The notes under the pieces are model-generated. The model searched no databases. It was not told where the DNA came from and saw only the letters and a program-made list of their open reading frames with translations. A stretch of DNA of 64,000 nt, taken from assembly GCF_000003815.2 (NCBI RefSeq), contig NC_049979.1, positions 25,232,058 through 25,296,057 of the forward strand. The letters run 5' to 3'. The first letter of the stretch is position 1. The number at the start of each line of letters is the position of its first letter. The DNA is from Branchiostoma floridae (Eukaryota; Chordata; Leptocardii; Amphioxiformes; Branchiostomatidae). The translations under genes and the position numbers were made by a program. Positions 53,461-64,000 of this stretch are shown piece after piece.

Positions 53461-54835
53461 TAGGGATGGGTACCGGTACAGAAAATTCAGGTCCAGGTCC
53501 GGTTCAGGTCCAGAGGATCAGGTCCAGGTCCAGACCTGAACCTGGACCTGATTCAGTATGAGATAACTGGTGAATGGGGTGATACTCAAAACAATGGTCC
53601 ATTTCGCTACAAAGAAATTTATTTTGTGGAGTATTGGACTCCCACTGGCGTTTTGAAATCGTGGTAGAATGGCGCCACCTGGCGTCATTGTGAGGAATTC
53701 CACTCCATCCCAGACTGCACCGCGGCGCCAGCGCATGGAGCAGGACTCTCGCGTCAGAAAATGTCAGTGAAAATTCTGTCGACAATCTAGTTAAATTCCA
53801 CCCCAATCCGGCCTCAAAATGGCATCAGGCGCAGGTAAACGAAAGACAAGAAAGCCTGCAAGGTATCGTGACGAGGATTCAGTTGAGGTGGACTCTGCGA
53901 GCACTCTGATAGCAAAGATGACGAGGGAGGTCGAGCGGCTGGAATCATCTTTGCGGGACGACCAGGCATCGCTGAGTAACATCACTTCGGAGGCCAACAC
54001 CAGCATCGCATCAACCGTGAAGAGCAGCGAAGACAGTAGCGATGACACAACAAGGCCCTCCCTCAAGGAGTTGAGGGAATTGAGCAAGTTGCAACAAAGG
54101 GCAGCTCGTCAGCGCCACCGTGACAGCCTGCTCGGCGCCCCGGTCATGCATACCAAAAGCAGAGGTAAGAAGCTCGAGTGGTCTCACTAGGAAAGCTCAT
54201 GACAAAGTTGTGCAGGAGGTGGAATGGGCGCACATGCATGTATTTGAGGACCCACCACCAACCCACGAGTCCCTTACTTGGAGCCAGTTTGTGTCGGGGG
54301 AGCTCGCTATCATTAACGATCCCCTCACGAAGAAGCATGAGGATGGCCATGCTGGAAGATTTGATGTTGGACGTGCCGATATACACGTTCCAGGGCATCA
54401 AGGATTTCTACAAAACAGTGCTCATTCACCCAGAGCGTGGCATCCTGAAGTTCAAAGACCCACGAGTCCTCGACAAGATTTCCAGGCTCAAGCTGAAATA
54501 CATGAAGAAGCCACAGGAGAAATCCCTGCCGAAGCCAAACGCAGGCAAGTCTCCATGTTCTAAGTACCAGTACGGTCAATGCTCTCACAATTCTGATCAT
54601 GACTCCCCGTTCGGGATGAAATTGCACAAATGCAAGTTTTGCATCAAGTGGCGTCCAACCCTACCGGCGGACCATCCTGCCTCCTCGTGCCCGTTCAACA
54701 ACAAGGCCAACCCTACAGTTCTAACTGCCTTTGACTGTAAAACTTGGTAGAAATGACTATAGATTCTACTCTACTTTGTTCATTTATTTTCTTTGACCGG
54801 TAAGCCCCCAAAAGCTGTACCGGTACCCACCCCTA
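53461..54835 (+). mobile_element. hAT-like TAGGGGTGGG family, 1.4-kb member carrying a gag-like gene
   Basis: Ends tagggatgggtaccggtac and gtaccggtacccaccccta. The subterminal 'caggtccaggtccggttcag' repeat is shared with the copies at 21089 and 26643. The middle holds the frame-shifted gag-like ORFs (53819-54750). No hAT transposase is present, so it must be mobilised in trans. Its flanks (gtacatac / gtcttact) are not duplicated, unlike the shorter copies. Confidence 0.8.
53819..54750 (+). pseudogene. Broken gag-like gene of a retroelement inside the hAT-like element
   Basis: Three overlapping frames make one decayed gene: 53819-54190 (basic/acidic N-terminal part, AGKRKTRKPARYRDED), the next frame to about 54340 (VEWAHMHVFEDPPPTHESLT), and the third to 54750 (GIKDFYKTVLIHPERGILKF). 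The last ends with a Cys/His cluster (CSKYQYGQC, then HKCKFC and HPASSC). This resembles the gag/nucleocapsid proteins of tyrosine-recombinase (DIRS/Ngaro-like) retrotransposons. At least two frameshifts, near 54165 and 54340, inactivate it. The 413-bp relative at 26643 keeps only the final codons (…CKTW, stop). Confidence 0.6.
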
Positions 54836-54845
54836 GTCTTACTTA

Positions 54846-55370
54846 GACTTAGTAGCTCCCACGTCGTGCGACGCATGAGGCAGTTAGAGTATTCCAGCAC
54901 GCCCTGTCTGCAGCCAGTCTCCACACATCTTTCCATCTCTTGCCTGCTGGCAGGAGATCTCTGTCAACTGTCTGCTGCCAGTTCATCTTAGGACGGCCCC
55001 TCCTTCTCCGACCTTGAGGTTTCCACTGGAGAACTTGGTGAGCAAATCTCTCGGGTGGGAGTCGGACCACATGTCCTAGCCAGCTCAACCGTCGTTTGCA
55101 TATGATGGAGGACACTGGTTGTTGCCTTGTTTGTGCTCTTATGTCTTTGTTTGAGACAAAGTCACTCCATTTAATACCCAAGATCTTCCTCACGCACTTG
55201 CTGTCGAAGGCGTCAAGCTTCTTCTCATGGCTGGTTTTCAAATTCCATGATTCAGAGCCGTAGAGGAGTGTAGACAGGACGTTGCTGTTGTAAAAGCGTA
55301 GTTTTAACTTAAGAGAGAGTTTCTTGCACCTCCAGATCTTTCCCAGTTGGTTAAATGCTGCCTAGTACAT
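54846..55370 (-). mobile_element. LINE 3' fragment with reverse-transcriptase C-terminus
   Basis: The minus-strand frame reads from about 55355 to the stop at 54849: LSTLLYGSESWNLKTSHEKK, RRLSWLGHVVRLPPERFA, RRRRGRPKMNWQQTV. The 'YGSE.W', 'RRL.WLGHV.R' and 'GRPK..W' motifs are the conserved end of many LINE polyproteins. It is 5'-truncated, without the polymerase core, and abuts the hAT-like element. Confidence 0.8.
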
Positions 55371-55519
55371 ACCCCAATAGCAGACTACTGTGTGAACGTG
55401 TGTTTGTAGCAGTTGGACATTCCATTTCACCCATCACAACTAAGCTCGGGTATTGTTGTCCACAAAGAAACACTCACATAAACATCCCACTACAGTACCG
55501 TAGGGAAACGGCAGGTAAA

Positions 55520-55680
55520 CCATTTTCGAACTTGACCTTCCAAATATCACACCTACCAAATATCATTCCAAAAATCCTTCCACAATTTCCTGAGTTATAT
55601 GGTGTTGACCTACATACCGACCAAACAAGTCCTGACTCAACCAATTCCATAGCCTTCTGGCAAAGGCAATGAGGTGATTT
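55520..55680 (+). repeat. Interspersed repeat related to 1500-1670
   Basis: 'cgaacttgacctt', 'cacctaccaaatatcat', 'cctgagttatatggtg' and 'ccttctggcaaaggcaatga' occur in the same order as at 1505-1670. Confidence 0.6.
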
Positions 55681-56251
55681 CGTTTGGTAACGGATTTGTC
55701 TCATCTGAAACCACCCCCATATTGATTTGTAGCCCTACAGCATCCCTGCAGGGCTCCATGTCAGTTGCACCAGAACCCTTTTATCTTCCATATAAGGATT
55801 GATTTCTGTTTGCTTCATTCTGAACTCATCGTTCAGGGATTGCAATCTCAAAACATCCAATGTAAAGATCACGAGGTTGACTGAGTTTACTTGTGATTTA
55901 TTACTAATATGTTTCAGTTATTGAAAGTATGCTATCAACATTATCATCTGTATGTATGCTATAATGATGAATCTTTATTACAAATTCAGAATAATGATAG
56001 ACCTAGTGTTTATATATGAATAATAAATCTTTTCTAAATCTTCATTTTGAAATTTTCATTGAAGTTTATTCTTTATTTCCTTATAAGAGGCTCCACAATA
56101 AGTTTGGAATTCCACTTTTCCCATTTTGAAATGTGCTAATATTTTCAATATAAAAGCACTTGGTGAAAAGTCTTTACATATGATTGACAAGTATGATGTA
56201 CAGTTGTGAAATATGATAATAACTTTCATGAATATTCATTTTGAAAATTTT

Positions 56252-56426
56252 CTTCCTGCAGGAAGTCCTGCAGGAATTCCTGCAGGAAGCATTTTTCCTG
56301 CAGGAATTCCTGCAGGAAGAACTTTTTCCTGCAGGAATTCCTGCAGAAATTTCCTGCAGGACAAAGGTAAATTCCTGCAGGAAGATTGTTTTCTGCAGGA
56401 ATTTCTGCAGGAATTCCTGCAGAAAT
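56252..56426. repeat. TTCCTGCAGGA tandem repeat
   Basis: About a dozen units of the self-complementary word ttcctgcagga, separated by 0-9 bases, each with a PstI-type CTGCAG core. Because the unit is palindromic, the array reads the same on both strands and yields FLQEFLQE-like frames that are not genes. Confidence 0.9.
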
Positions 56427-58617
56427 GACCTTATAATTCATATCTAAAGCAATAACACTAAGAAGTTCTTATCAATTTGATTTTTTTAATTTGTTTTGAA
56501 ACTGTTAAACTGTGCCTATTGCATTAGTTGTTTATCAGACCTGACTGTGAATATATAGTGAAATATTATATAATAGAGGGCCTTGTATCTGCAGTGCATG
56601 AACAAGATAAATACATTTTTTAATCCAAGTATGTTCCATGGATGAATGTGTTAAGAATTCATTGAATCGCATTCTGAACTTGACAACTCTCTAGCAACTA
56701 GACTTCAAGGGCATGAAAAAGCCTGGCATGTTAGAATGCCCTCCCCATAATTACATGTAGACTGCCTTCAATATATAAACATTCTTCAGTTGAAGGCCCT
56801 TTCCTCATCCATAACTCCTGAGGTAAATGCTGTAAGATTCATCAAAAGGCTCAAGTATAGGTGTCATAATAACCTTTTCTGTCCTTTCCTGCCCATCTCT
56901 AAAGAAGCCATGATTATCTACTGGTGTAAACTAGCAAGTACAATGCATGTACTAATTTGTAATTCAGGTCATTAGAGAAGTGAAAGACAGTCTCAATTGG
57001 ATGAGAAGTATAGTTAATGATCTCATACTAGTATATGCCTTCCAGACTACAAGGGAGTTTTTAAACAAGTTCTGAGCAAGGATGTTATAAGGAATTGACT
57101 GACCTTATCTTAATATTGCCGAAACCTCAGGATAGATAAGCTTTTATTTAGCATAAAAGTTTATCTGAGTTGGTACATTACATTACATAGGAAAAACTGT
57201 TCTATAACTCTGGTAAGTAAAATTCTCTCATCAGAAACTTTCCTTCTCAATCATAGTCAATGTGCTACTATTTGATTGTCCTGCATTCATTCTTGGCCTG
57301 TTGCAAATGCCAGTTATTTATAGGACTACCTATTAGGAGGGTAGGAGGTGCGGAAGTGTGAATTATATAGAGGCAGCTCGAGGGGTAGAATTATACAGAA
57401 GGTTGCAAAAGACCAACAAAATAAAATGATTGATTCATCTTCGTATAGATAACTCACAATTAAAGTTACACACAAAGTATGAGTCAGTTGGCCATGACAT
57501 GTTTAACAGCCTATGTTGTGCTTACACGGCTGTGGTGTTTTCATCAAATGAACTCCTCTGTTCGAATGCTCCTTCCATGCATGCATTGAAATACAGTACC
57601 AACGTGGCCAAGGATGAAAGGTCCTTGGTCAGCAACCTGAGATTTGTTTGATCTCATTCTGGTCCCTCTTTTCAACCTCCTTGATCTGGTTGGTCATCTT
57701 TTGATCATCATAAGATATTAACACTTGAGTATAAATGGGATGGAATGCCATGAAGTTGTTATGCTTCATTGGCAAGTTTGTTCCAGAGAATATTTCATAA
57801 TCTAAAATTGGGCCTTGTAACATTAGCCAGGAGCTTGCTTCCTCTAGTTGAAAATCAAGTAAGTATGCGCCATTGTAATGCGGGTTCAAAGTAAGGTCAG
57901 CTATTGTTCTAAAGATATGCAAATGATGCTGGTGTCCAATTAACAATTAGCACGAATCCAGGTCCAAAGATCCTGGCTACCTGTAACTTGTAGTGCTGAG
58001 GATAAAAGGCCTTCAATTTTCAAAGAGATTCGAACCCTGGAACTCAGAGGTCCATTATTAATAGAAGAAATTTCAGAAGAATTACAGAATTTCAGAAACC
58101 TAAGTTCACTTTAACACTAATATTTGAATTTAAAATGGTTAAACCAGTAGGGTAAATCAAGGTTGTCTTCAATTTAGGGCTAAACTATGAACAATGTTTC
58201 TTAAAGTTTTGTGAAAATTTGATGGTCCTTTTAAAGAGCTTAAAAATATGTCCACTTAAGCTAATAGACTGCTCAAACCAAGGAGGTTTGATATTAAGGC
58301 ATGGGAATGAAGTCAGCACCTCTGTGCCTTTCCAATCCATGGAGCTGTGCCTTGCTGCCAGTTTGCCCTTCAAGCTGTGTTAAAAGTAAACAACTGCTGC
58401 TGGCTATCAGGCCCCCTTCTGTCAGTAATGACCATGATAAAATCGGACCCGAGCGCTCGAAAATAAAAGCTGGCCCTTCTAGTTGTGGGACTGCTATGCT
58501 AGTGTCAAAGTTGCCAAACTCCCTATTACTTTGCAAATGCCAGGGAAGTGACTCAAGTGAGTTTGCCATGGAAGGGTTGTCACCCTAGGCCCTGCCCTAG
58601 AGGAGGCTCTACATGTA
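56427..58617. other. No gene seen
   Basis: AT-rich sequence with short open frames on both strands and no recognisable domain, splice-flanked conserved exon or RNA gene. Confidence 0.6.
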
Positions 58618-58619
58618 GG

Positions 58620-58690
58620 GTTATCTCCAAGCAGATCCTGCATGGCATAAGACAGCACATAAGCTGGGGAAGGAGTTTAGCCGGCAGAGG
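58620..58690. repeat. Left half of a CTCCAAGCAGA-family element
   Basis: ttatctccaagcagatcctg, then 'ggcataaga' and 'gaaggagtttagccggc', as in 60678-60808; the right terminus is absent. Confidence 0.55.
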
Positions 58691-59054
58691 GGTAAATTGG
58701 CCTTGCGTGGAGATTACTTGTAGGGATGTGTTGAAAAGGACAGTGCTCTGAGTGCTCTACAACAAGCTAATCATTATTACATACAGTTACTGTTTTCTGA
58801 CTAACGCTGGGCCGGCCAGTTTGGTTTGAACATTGATTGGTTTGGGAGGGCGTGCCAGACTTAGATGATTATCGTAAATCAAAATGTCTCTTTTTTAATA
58901 TTCTACATGTAGTTCTCAAGAAGATTTATAACAATGGGACTCATCTGAGCAAGGTAATCCATCCCAAAAGTAAATTTTCAGGTTTTTGTCATTCTGAAAT
59001 ACCACTGACCAAGTAAGGAAGGCTGTCATGATAAAGCCACTCTACAACTTAGTA

Positions 59055-59242
59055 CAAGCAGAGGTTTGGCTCCGGCTGTTTTTTTAACGTTTTTTTTTTA
59101 GTCATTTTTATTGGGCTTTCTATTTTGTATTGTATCTTGTATTGTTTGGCTGGCGTACTAAAAGAAACATGACAAAATAGAAAGCTCAATAAAAACGACT
59201 AAAGTGAAACGTCAAAAAGCAGCCGGAGCCTAACCTCTGCTT
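59055..59242. mobile_element. Foldback element, 'caagcagagg' termini, copy 1
   Basis: caagcagaggtttggctccg pairs with cggagcctaacctctgcttg, and the body continues to pair (tctattttgt / acaaaatagaaag), making a hairpin almost over its full 188 bp. Confidence 0.75.
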
Positions 59243-59744
59243 GGAGAGTAGATAAACCCTCGTTGCGCTGACTGAAGCCCAGGACTTATCTCTGAGCAAG
59301 ACACGTGTTAGGAAGAAAGTCACCACCTGGGGTTCTTGGACAGTCCCTGTGGGATACTTGATAATTGCACATGTATCCTTTGCAATTGTATTAAGGACAA
59401 AAGCTGACCTTGTTTGAACCTGCATAACAATAATTACTTGAGGATTTTCCTATCTGGCCTGACAAAATCACCTAAAAGGAGGGTCAACAAGCCAAAAAAA
59501 GGCATGTTTGTAAGCCATAGTGGAAACACCAGCAATATCCATCTGTCACTTGCCAACAAGCCCTTTAAAGTTTAAGCTGTGTCTTTTCAACCAGCACAGA
59601 TTAACAACTGCTTGGTCAGTTGGTGTCTATCAGACCCCCTTTGGTCAGCATTCATGGTACCAGACTCGACTTTGTGGATATAAACAAGGCGTGAATTGTC
59701 TTGATTTGCATAGAGCCAACAAAAAGTGGCACATGGAAAGATTG

Positions 59745-59900
59745 CTCTCCAAGCAGAGGTTTGGCTCTGGCTGTTTTTAACATGCTTTTAGGCATTTTTG
59801 TCAATTTTTCTATTTTAATATTGTACCGTTTCCTTCATGTCTGCTGGCCAAGGCCTTTAACACATCAAAAACAGCTGGAGCTGAACCTCTGCTTGGAGAG
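59745..59900. mobile_element. Foldback element, 'ctctccaagcagagg' termini, copy 2
   Basis: ctctccaagcagaggtttgg ... gaacctctgcttggagag; 156 bp with 'ggctgttttt' and 'aaaaacagc' inner pairing. Confidence 0.7.
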
Positions 59901-59934
59901 TATGAAAGATAGAATCTCTGTGTCACGCCGGTTA

Positions 59935-60090
59935 CTCTCCAAGCAGAGGTTGGGCTACAGTTTAGGCATTTTTCAACTTTTTGTTTGGCTTTTGATTTAT
60001 ACTGTGTTCCTCCTGTCCATTTGCGCAAAAAAAAGGGCAAAATAGGAAGTTCGACAAAAACTCCTAAAGCACGTCTGCTGGGTGAAGAGT
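59935..60090. mobile_element. Foldback element, 'ctctccaagcagagg' left end, copy 3 (right end degraded)
   Basis: ctctccaagcagaggttggg at the left; the right side ('aaaactcctaaagcacgtct') is only partly complementary. Confidence 0.55.
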
Positions 60091-60319
60091 TTCGGCAGAT
60101 GTTGGATGTATGATATTCTTCTATAGGGTCTGGCCCAGGCAATGTCAAACAATGAATCTTAAATGTCTTGAGGAGGCAGTAAAGGTTAACAGGCCTTCTC
60201 ACATGCTGAACCACATCGTGAGGACTGGCTTGGAAGAAGTCGGCTTGAGGCCATCTTTCCCAATGACACAGAAGTGCAAGGTCCTTCACAATCTTGCACT
60301 TTTGAAACACAAGAGGCAA

Positions 60320-60400
60320 GTAGTAGTCTCCTGGCTCCCAGGATTTTAACCCGGGCCCACCAGCCCACGAACCTAACACACTAACCACTCAGGCTAAAAG
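60320..60400 (-). repeat. tRNA-derived SINE head, inverted
   Basis: On the minus strand, agcctgagtggttagtgtgt and a degenerate B box (cccgggttaaaatcctggg) resemble a tRNA-like promoter. A second similar head, also inverted, is at about 60540-60625 (tgtggttagcacgttggatt, cccgggttcggc). Confidence 0.5.
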
Positions 60401-60677
60401 GTGACAAACCAGACCATGTTAGACTGGTCAGTTGGTGCCTTTTGAACCCCACTTTTGCACAGTGATTCTTTGTCTGTGATCAGCACTTAACCTCTGTAGA
60501 AATTCGAGGGGCGAGTAAGAACAGAAGGAAACAACACCCCGACTCCCGGGATTCGACCCTGCGCCGAACCCGGGCAGCCAGATCACAAATCCAACGTGCT
60601 AACCACAACACCAAAAGCTCAAGAGCTGTTGGCGTGGTCAGTTTGGCAGCGCTAGAACCCCACTGTTACACCTCTAA

Positions 60678-60808
60678 ATCTCCAAGCAGATCTTGCAGTG
60701 TCATAAGGATAGGGAAGGAGTTTAGCTGGCAGAAAACTCCTCTGCTGGCTTAACTCCTTCCCCAGCTTAAAATACTATCTTATGCTACCGCAAGATCTGC
60801 TTGGAGAT
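60678..60808. mobile_element. Complete CTCCAAGCAGA-family foldback element
   Basis: atctccaagcagatcttgca ... gcaagatctgcttggagat, 131 bp, with complementary inner words (gaaggagtttagc / cttaactccttcc). It is the template for the split copy at 15.7-16.9 kb. Confidence 0.75.
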
Positions 60809-60809
60809 T

Positions 60810-63800
60810 ATGAACCTTTGTCTTACTGAAGCTGCATTCCTTCATGGACTTTCAAATGCCTTCAAACACATCATGTTTCTAATATGCCACAAGATCCCCT
60901 GATCATCCCAAATATATATCAAGACTTGGCTGCCAGAAAAAAAAAGATTTTATGATTCAGAAATGTGGCTGAAATATCAGATTCATGTCTGAAAACGTTC
61001 ACTTTCCTCAGTGACGCCACAAAGTATGACCCCACGCACCTGGATGTAACCTGGATCCAAGCTTCATTGGTATATAATAAAGTGAGAAGTTGTCTGGCTA
61101 TAGTGCTGTGCACAGCACTGCCTAATTTCCCAAACTCCGGCCTTCGGCCGCGTCAAGGTACGCGCCCCCCCCCTAACAAATTTCTGGATCCGCCAGTGGT
61201 AGGTAGTCCAAAAGTGTTGAGCCCGATCAAGTTGGTGAGATCAAGGAGGATCAAGGAACTTTTATTGATGAAAGCTTCTTGATCTGATTTGAATCCTGTA
61301 ATCCATCCCAGAAGTGAATTTTTAGGTTTCTTCAACTTTAACGTTCTAATCTGAAATTTTCTTTGCCTGACCAAGGACGTTTAATATATGAAACTTCCTT
61401 GGCCCAAGGAGGTTAAAAAAAATCATTTCAACCTCCTTGCTTGGCCTGACTGCCCACCAGGCTCTATAAAGCAGTTGTGTATAGAAATTTGTTTTGGGAA
61501 GGTCCCTGTGGGACTTGCTAATAACTTGCTAACTGGGGAGCATGCCTTGACAATAACTGACCTCCTTTCAACCCGCATAACAATGTGCATAATTACCAAA
61601 AAGAGGAAGGTAAGCGCCTTATATGCAGCCTGCCCATGTAGTAGGATTTGGAACCTAAACTACAAATAATCTCTGGAACAAACTTTTGTCTGATGTTTCT
61701 ATTCATATGAATCACTGGTAACAGCTTCATGGCATTCATGGCTTCATGTTAAATTGTTAATGGTCCAAAAGATAACGGTACTTTGTACCAGATCAAAACC
61801 CAGGTTATCATTAAGTTTGGTTATCAAAAAGTTTGTTGTTACTTTGTCGGCCTTTCAGCTTTTCAACACCTCTCTATAGCACATGCTAGCACCTGCAAGA
61901 TAGTCCATAGGCCAGGACCCCAAATTTCACCTATCAATACCCTATGCGGACTGCAGTGGCAAATTATTCTTATTAATTCTAAGTAGTAGAAGGCCTGTGG
62001 CATATATTTTGATGTGACAGCCATTCTGGTTTGGTAGCTTTATTCTGGCTATCAGTATCTGATATCAGCCTTCAAACCTATCACCATCTAAATGATCAGG
62101 AAAATTTTTTGTCTTAAACCAAGGAGCTTTTATCAATAAAATCACAAGAGACCTAGGCCTGGGGTAGCCAAGAGTAAAGATTACCAAAGGCAAATAGTAA
62201 AGACTAAAAATCTATTGAATTTCCATTAGGTTGCTGTTGGAAAATCTAGTTTAGGTCAGTGAGCTCAGAGCTTTAAAACTCCTTTGTGATATGCAAGGTT
62301 AAACCTCCTTGGGTAAACTACCATTCATTTCTCTAATTACCTGTCATTATAAATTAGTGCATGCATTGTTGGATTTTAAACACCTACATGTAGGTGCAAA
62401 GGAGATTAGAGAATGGCTTCTCTAAAGATGGGTGAGAAAGGGGAGGGGAAAGTGATTATCACACTCTTGTCATAAAAAGGCCTTTGTCACAATCTCAATG
62501 ACTTTAAAGCATGAAAAGAGTTACAGCTGAGGAAAGGGTGTTACTGGTCAAATTGTTCTTTTAACTGATCTGATCTGGTGATGGGTGATATATCATTTCA
62601 ATTAGACACCTAGAAATGCATTAAAAACAGCTGTTTAAATAGAGATTCATTAAACACCAGTGAATGAATTTCTAGGTGTCCACGTACCCGGATCGGGACA
62701 CTTCTACATTTTGTATGTGTTATGGCATTGCATGACAGGTCAATGCCACATATATGATAATAGATGATCAATGTTGCACCCTGAGGGGTTTATTATATAA
62801 AGTCTGGTTGATTTCTATAACCCAAAGATACCAGCGATCAGCATGGCTAACAAAGTGGTTCATGATTTACTTGACGTCCAGAAGATGAGCAAAATTTTTT
62901 ACTATAGTTTAGAATTCAGTAAATAGTTACTGGAAGTCCCCAAAATAATTTCATCAGGTTGGTAGACCATAGGATAGGAGTTCAAATCCTTTCATGTATA
63001 AAAAGTGTATACGGTCAGTAGCATTCTGAGAAGTTCAAGTTTTCTTGTTAATGTGGGCACCCTTACATGAGGGTCTGCAAGAGAGGGGGTTGTCTTGGTA
63101 ATGCTTAACAGTGAATTCAGAAGTCGGAGTAACGCTTAACGATAAATTCAGGAGGGCTGGTAATGCTTAACGGTAAATTCAGGAGGAGTTGCAAAGCAAA
63201 ACGCGCAATCCTTTCGTACAAGGCTACAATTGTTGTATGAAAAGCTGACTAGCTAATGACAATGTGATAAGAAAAAGATGTCCAGAACCCGGAGGAATGA
63301 CAGGCAATGTCAGCTGCCTCCATGACATTGCTTAGCTTGGGCAGAGTTCCCACTACAGAGGTTACGCGGGCGGCAGTAAATACATTTTGGGGTGGGGGTA
63401 GAAGTGAACTTTTGCTGACAAAATTTTCAGCACGTGGAGCGCCGAAGGCACAACGCACCAGAGGCCTGAAAATCTTGACCCTCTGAAATGCTATTTCTTG
63501 CATTTTAACTAAGATAAGTTAATGACATTTCCATCAAAATTACACTGTCATAGTTAAAGTTGCTGGGAGCAAGCACACCTCCCACCCCCCCCGCAACTCC
63601 CGGCATATTTTCATCATTTTCAACACCGCGTACTCCTATGCAGAGGGAACAACTCCCATTACATACTCCTTCTGGCAAATGTCTGGTCCCTCTGCTTGCT
63701 TACGTTAGCTTTTCGGTTACTTTGGGCTTCGCCACAAACCAGCTGTCAGCCAATCAGAGAAGATGCCTTTCAGTTTTCTAAAGGGAAATCTTGTACTAAG

Positions 63801-64000
63801 TAAGGCAAGTCCTATTCGTGACCGATGCTATCGTCACAACGTTCCATGCCAGGGCGGTTTGTCCGTCCGGTTCTGCGTCAAACTGAGAATAAGGTACCAA
63901 TTTTGCGATCAGTATTATAGGAACTGTGGGTAGAGGGCGATCGCTGCCTCACCGAATATTACCCAAAAACATGTAGAAACCATCATCCTCTTGCTGCGGT
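60810..64000. other. No gene seen to the window edge
   Basis: I looked for the VPS39 terminal zinc-binding exon and for any other conserved protein and found none. The last 80 bases (ctgtgggtagagggcgatcg...accgaatatt) repeat part of the Mutator-like element at 38460-38530 and run off the edge. Confidence 0.55.

Noticed and set aside
56213-56447. Leu/Gln/Glu-rich frames on both strands
   Set aside because: Products of the palindromic TTCCTGCAGGA array; the same peptide pattern appears in several frames.
59810-60388. 192-aa minus-strand open frame
   Set aside because: It spans two foldback elements and a SINE head, so it is a composite of repeats.
61571-61625. Possible VPS39 final exon (CIITKKRK with a GTAAGC after it)
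   Set aside because: Only a few residues resemble the expected segment before the zinc motif, and no CxxC / HYFC motif follows.

Overview
The window looks like genomic DNA from an invertebrate deuterostome, most probably a cephalochordate (amphioxus, Branchiostoma-like). This rests on intron-rich genes whose proteins align closely with vertebrate SUZ12 and VPS39, on introns packed with small inverted-repeat elements, tRNA-derived SINEs and 5'-truncated LINEs, and on the low GC with frequent 'acatgtac' words. The species call is inference. Three runs of exactly 100 N (28653-28752, 31301-31400, 45553-45652) show a scaffolded assembly.

Layout. (1) 1-3226: repeats, then two minus-strand exons of a partial LRRC74-like leucine-rich-repeat gene that runs off the left edge. 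(2) 3227-8117: no recognisable coding sequence; probably includes the SUZ12 3' UTR. (3) 8118-13002, minus: complete five-exon SUZ12 coding region (693 codons plus stop), the PRC2 scaffold subunit. (4) 13003-14791: divergent intergenic segment shared by SUZ12 and VPS39. (5) 14792-50432, plus: VPS39/VAM6 (HOPS tethering complex), 24 coding exons seen. One exon is probably lost near the 31301 gap, and the C-terminal zinc-binding exon is not in the window. (6) 50433-64000: no VPS39 exon and no other host gene, only repeats, so this is either a very long last intron or intergenic DNA.

The genes are unrelated in pathway: chromatin silencing in the nucleus (SUZ12) and endosome/lysosome tethering in the cytoplasm (VPS39). 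They are simply head-to-head neighbours.

The most interesting material is in the mobile elements. A 2.6-kb palindromic element (32114-34749) has arms of about 830 bp that cut through a THAP zinc-finger exon. A hAT-like family with TAGGGGTGGG ends is present as three nested size classes; the 1.4-kb member (53461-54835) carries a broken retrotransposon gag-like gene, and the 413-bp member is its internal deletion derivative. Mutator-like and hAT-like foldback elements show intact 8-9 bp target duplications. Three miniature elements end only 21-33 bases from a SUZ12 or VPS39 splice acceptor. No CRISPR array, operon, rRNA or intact tRNA gene was seen.
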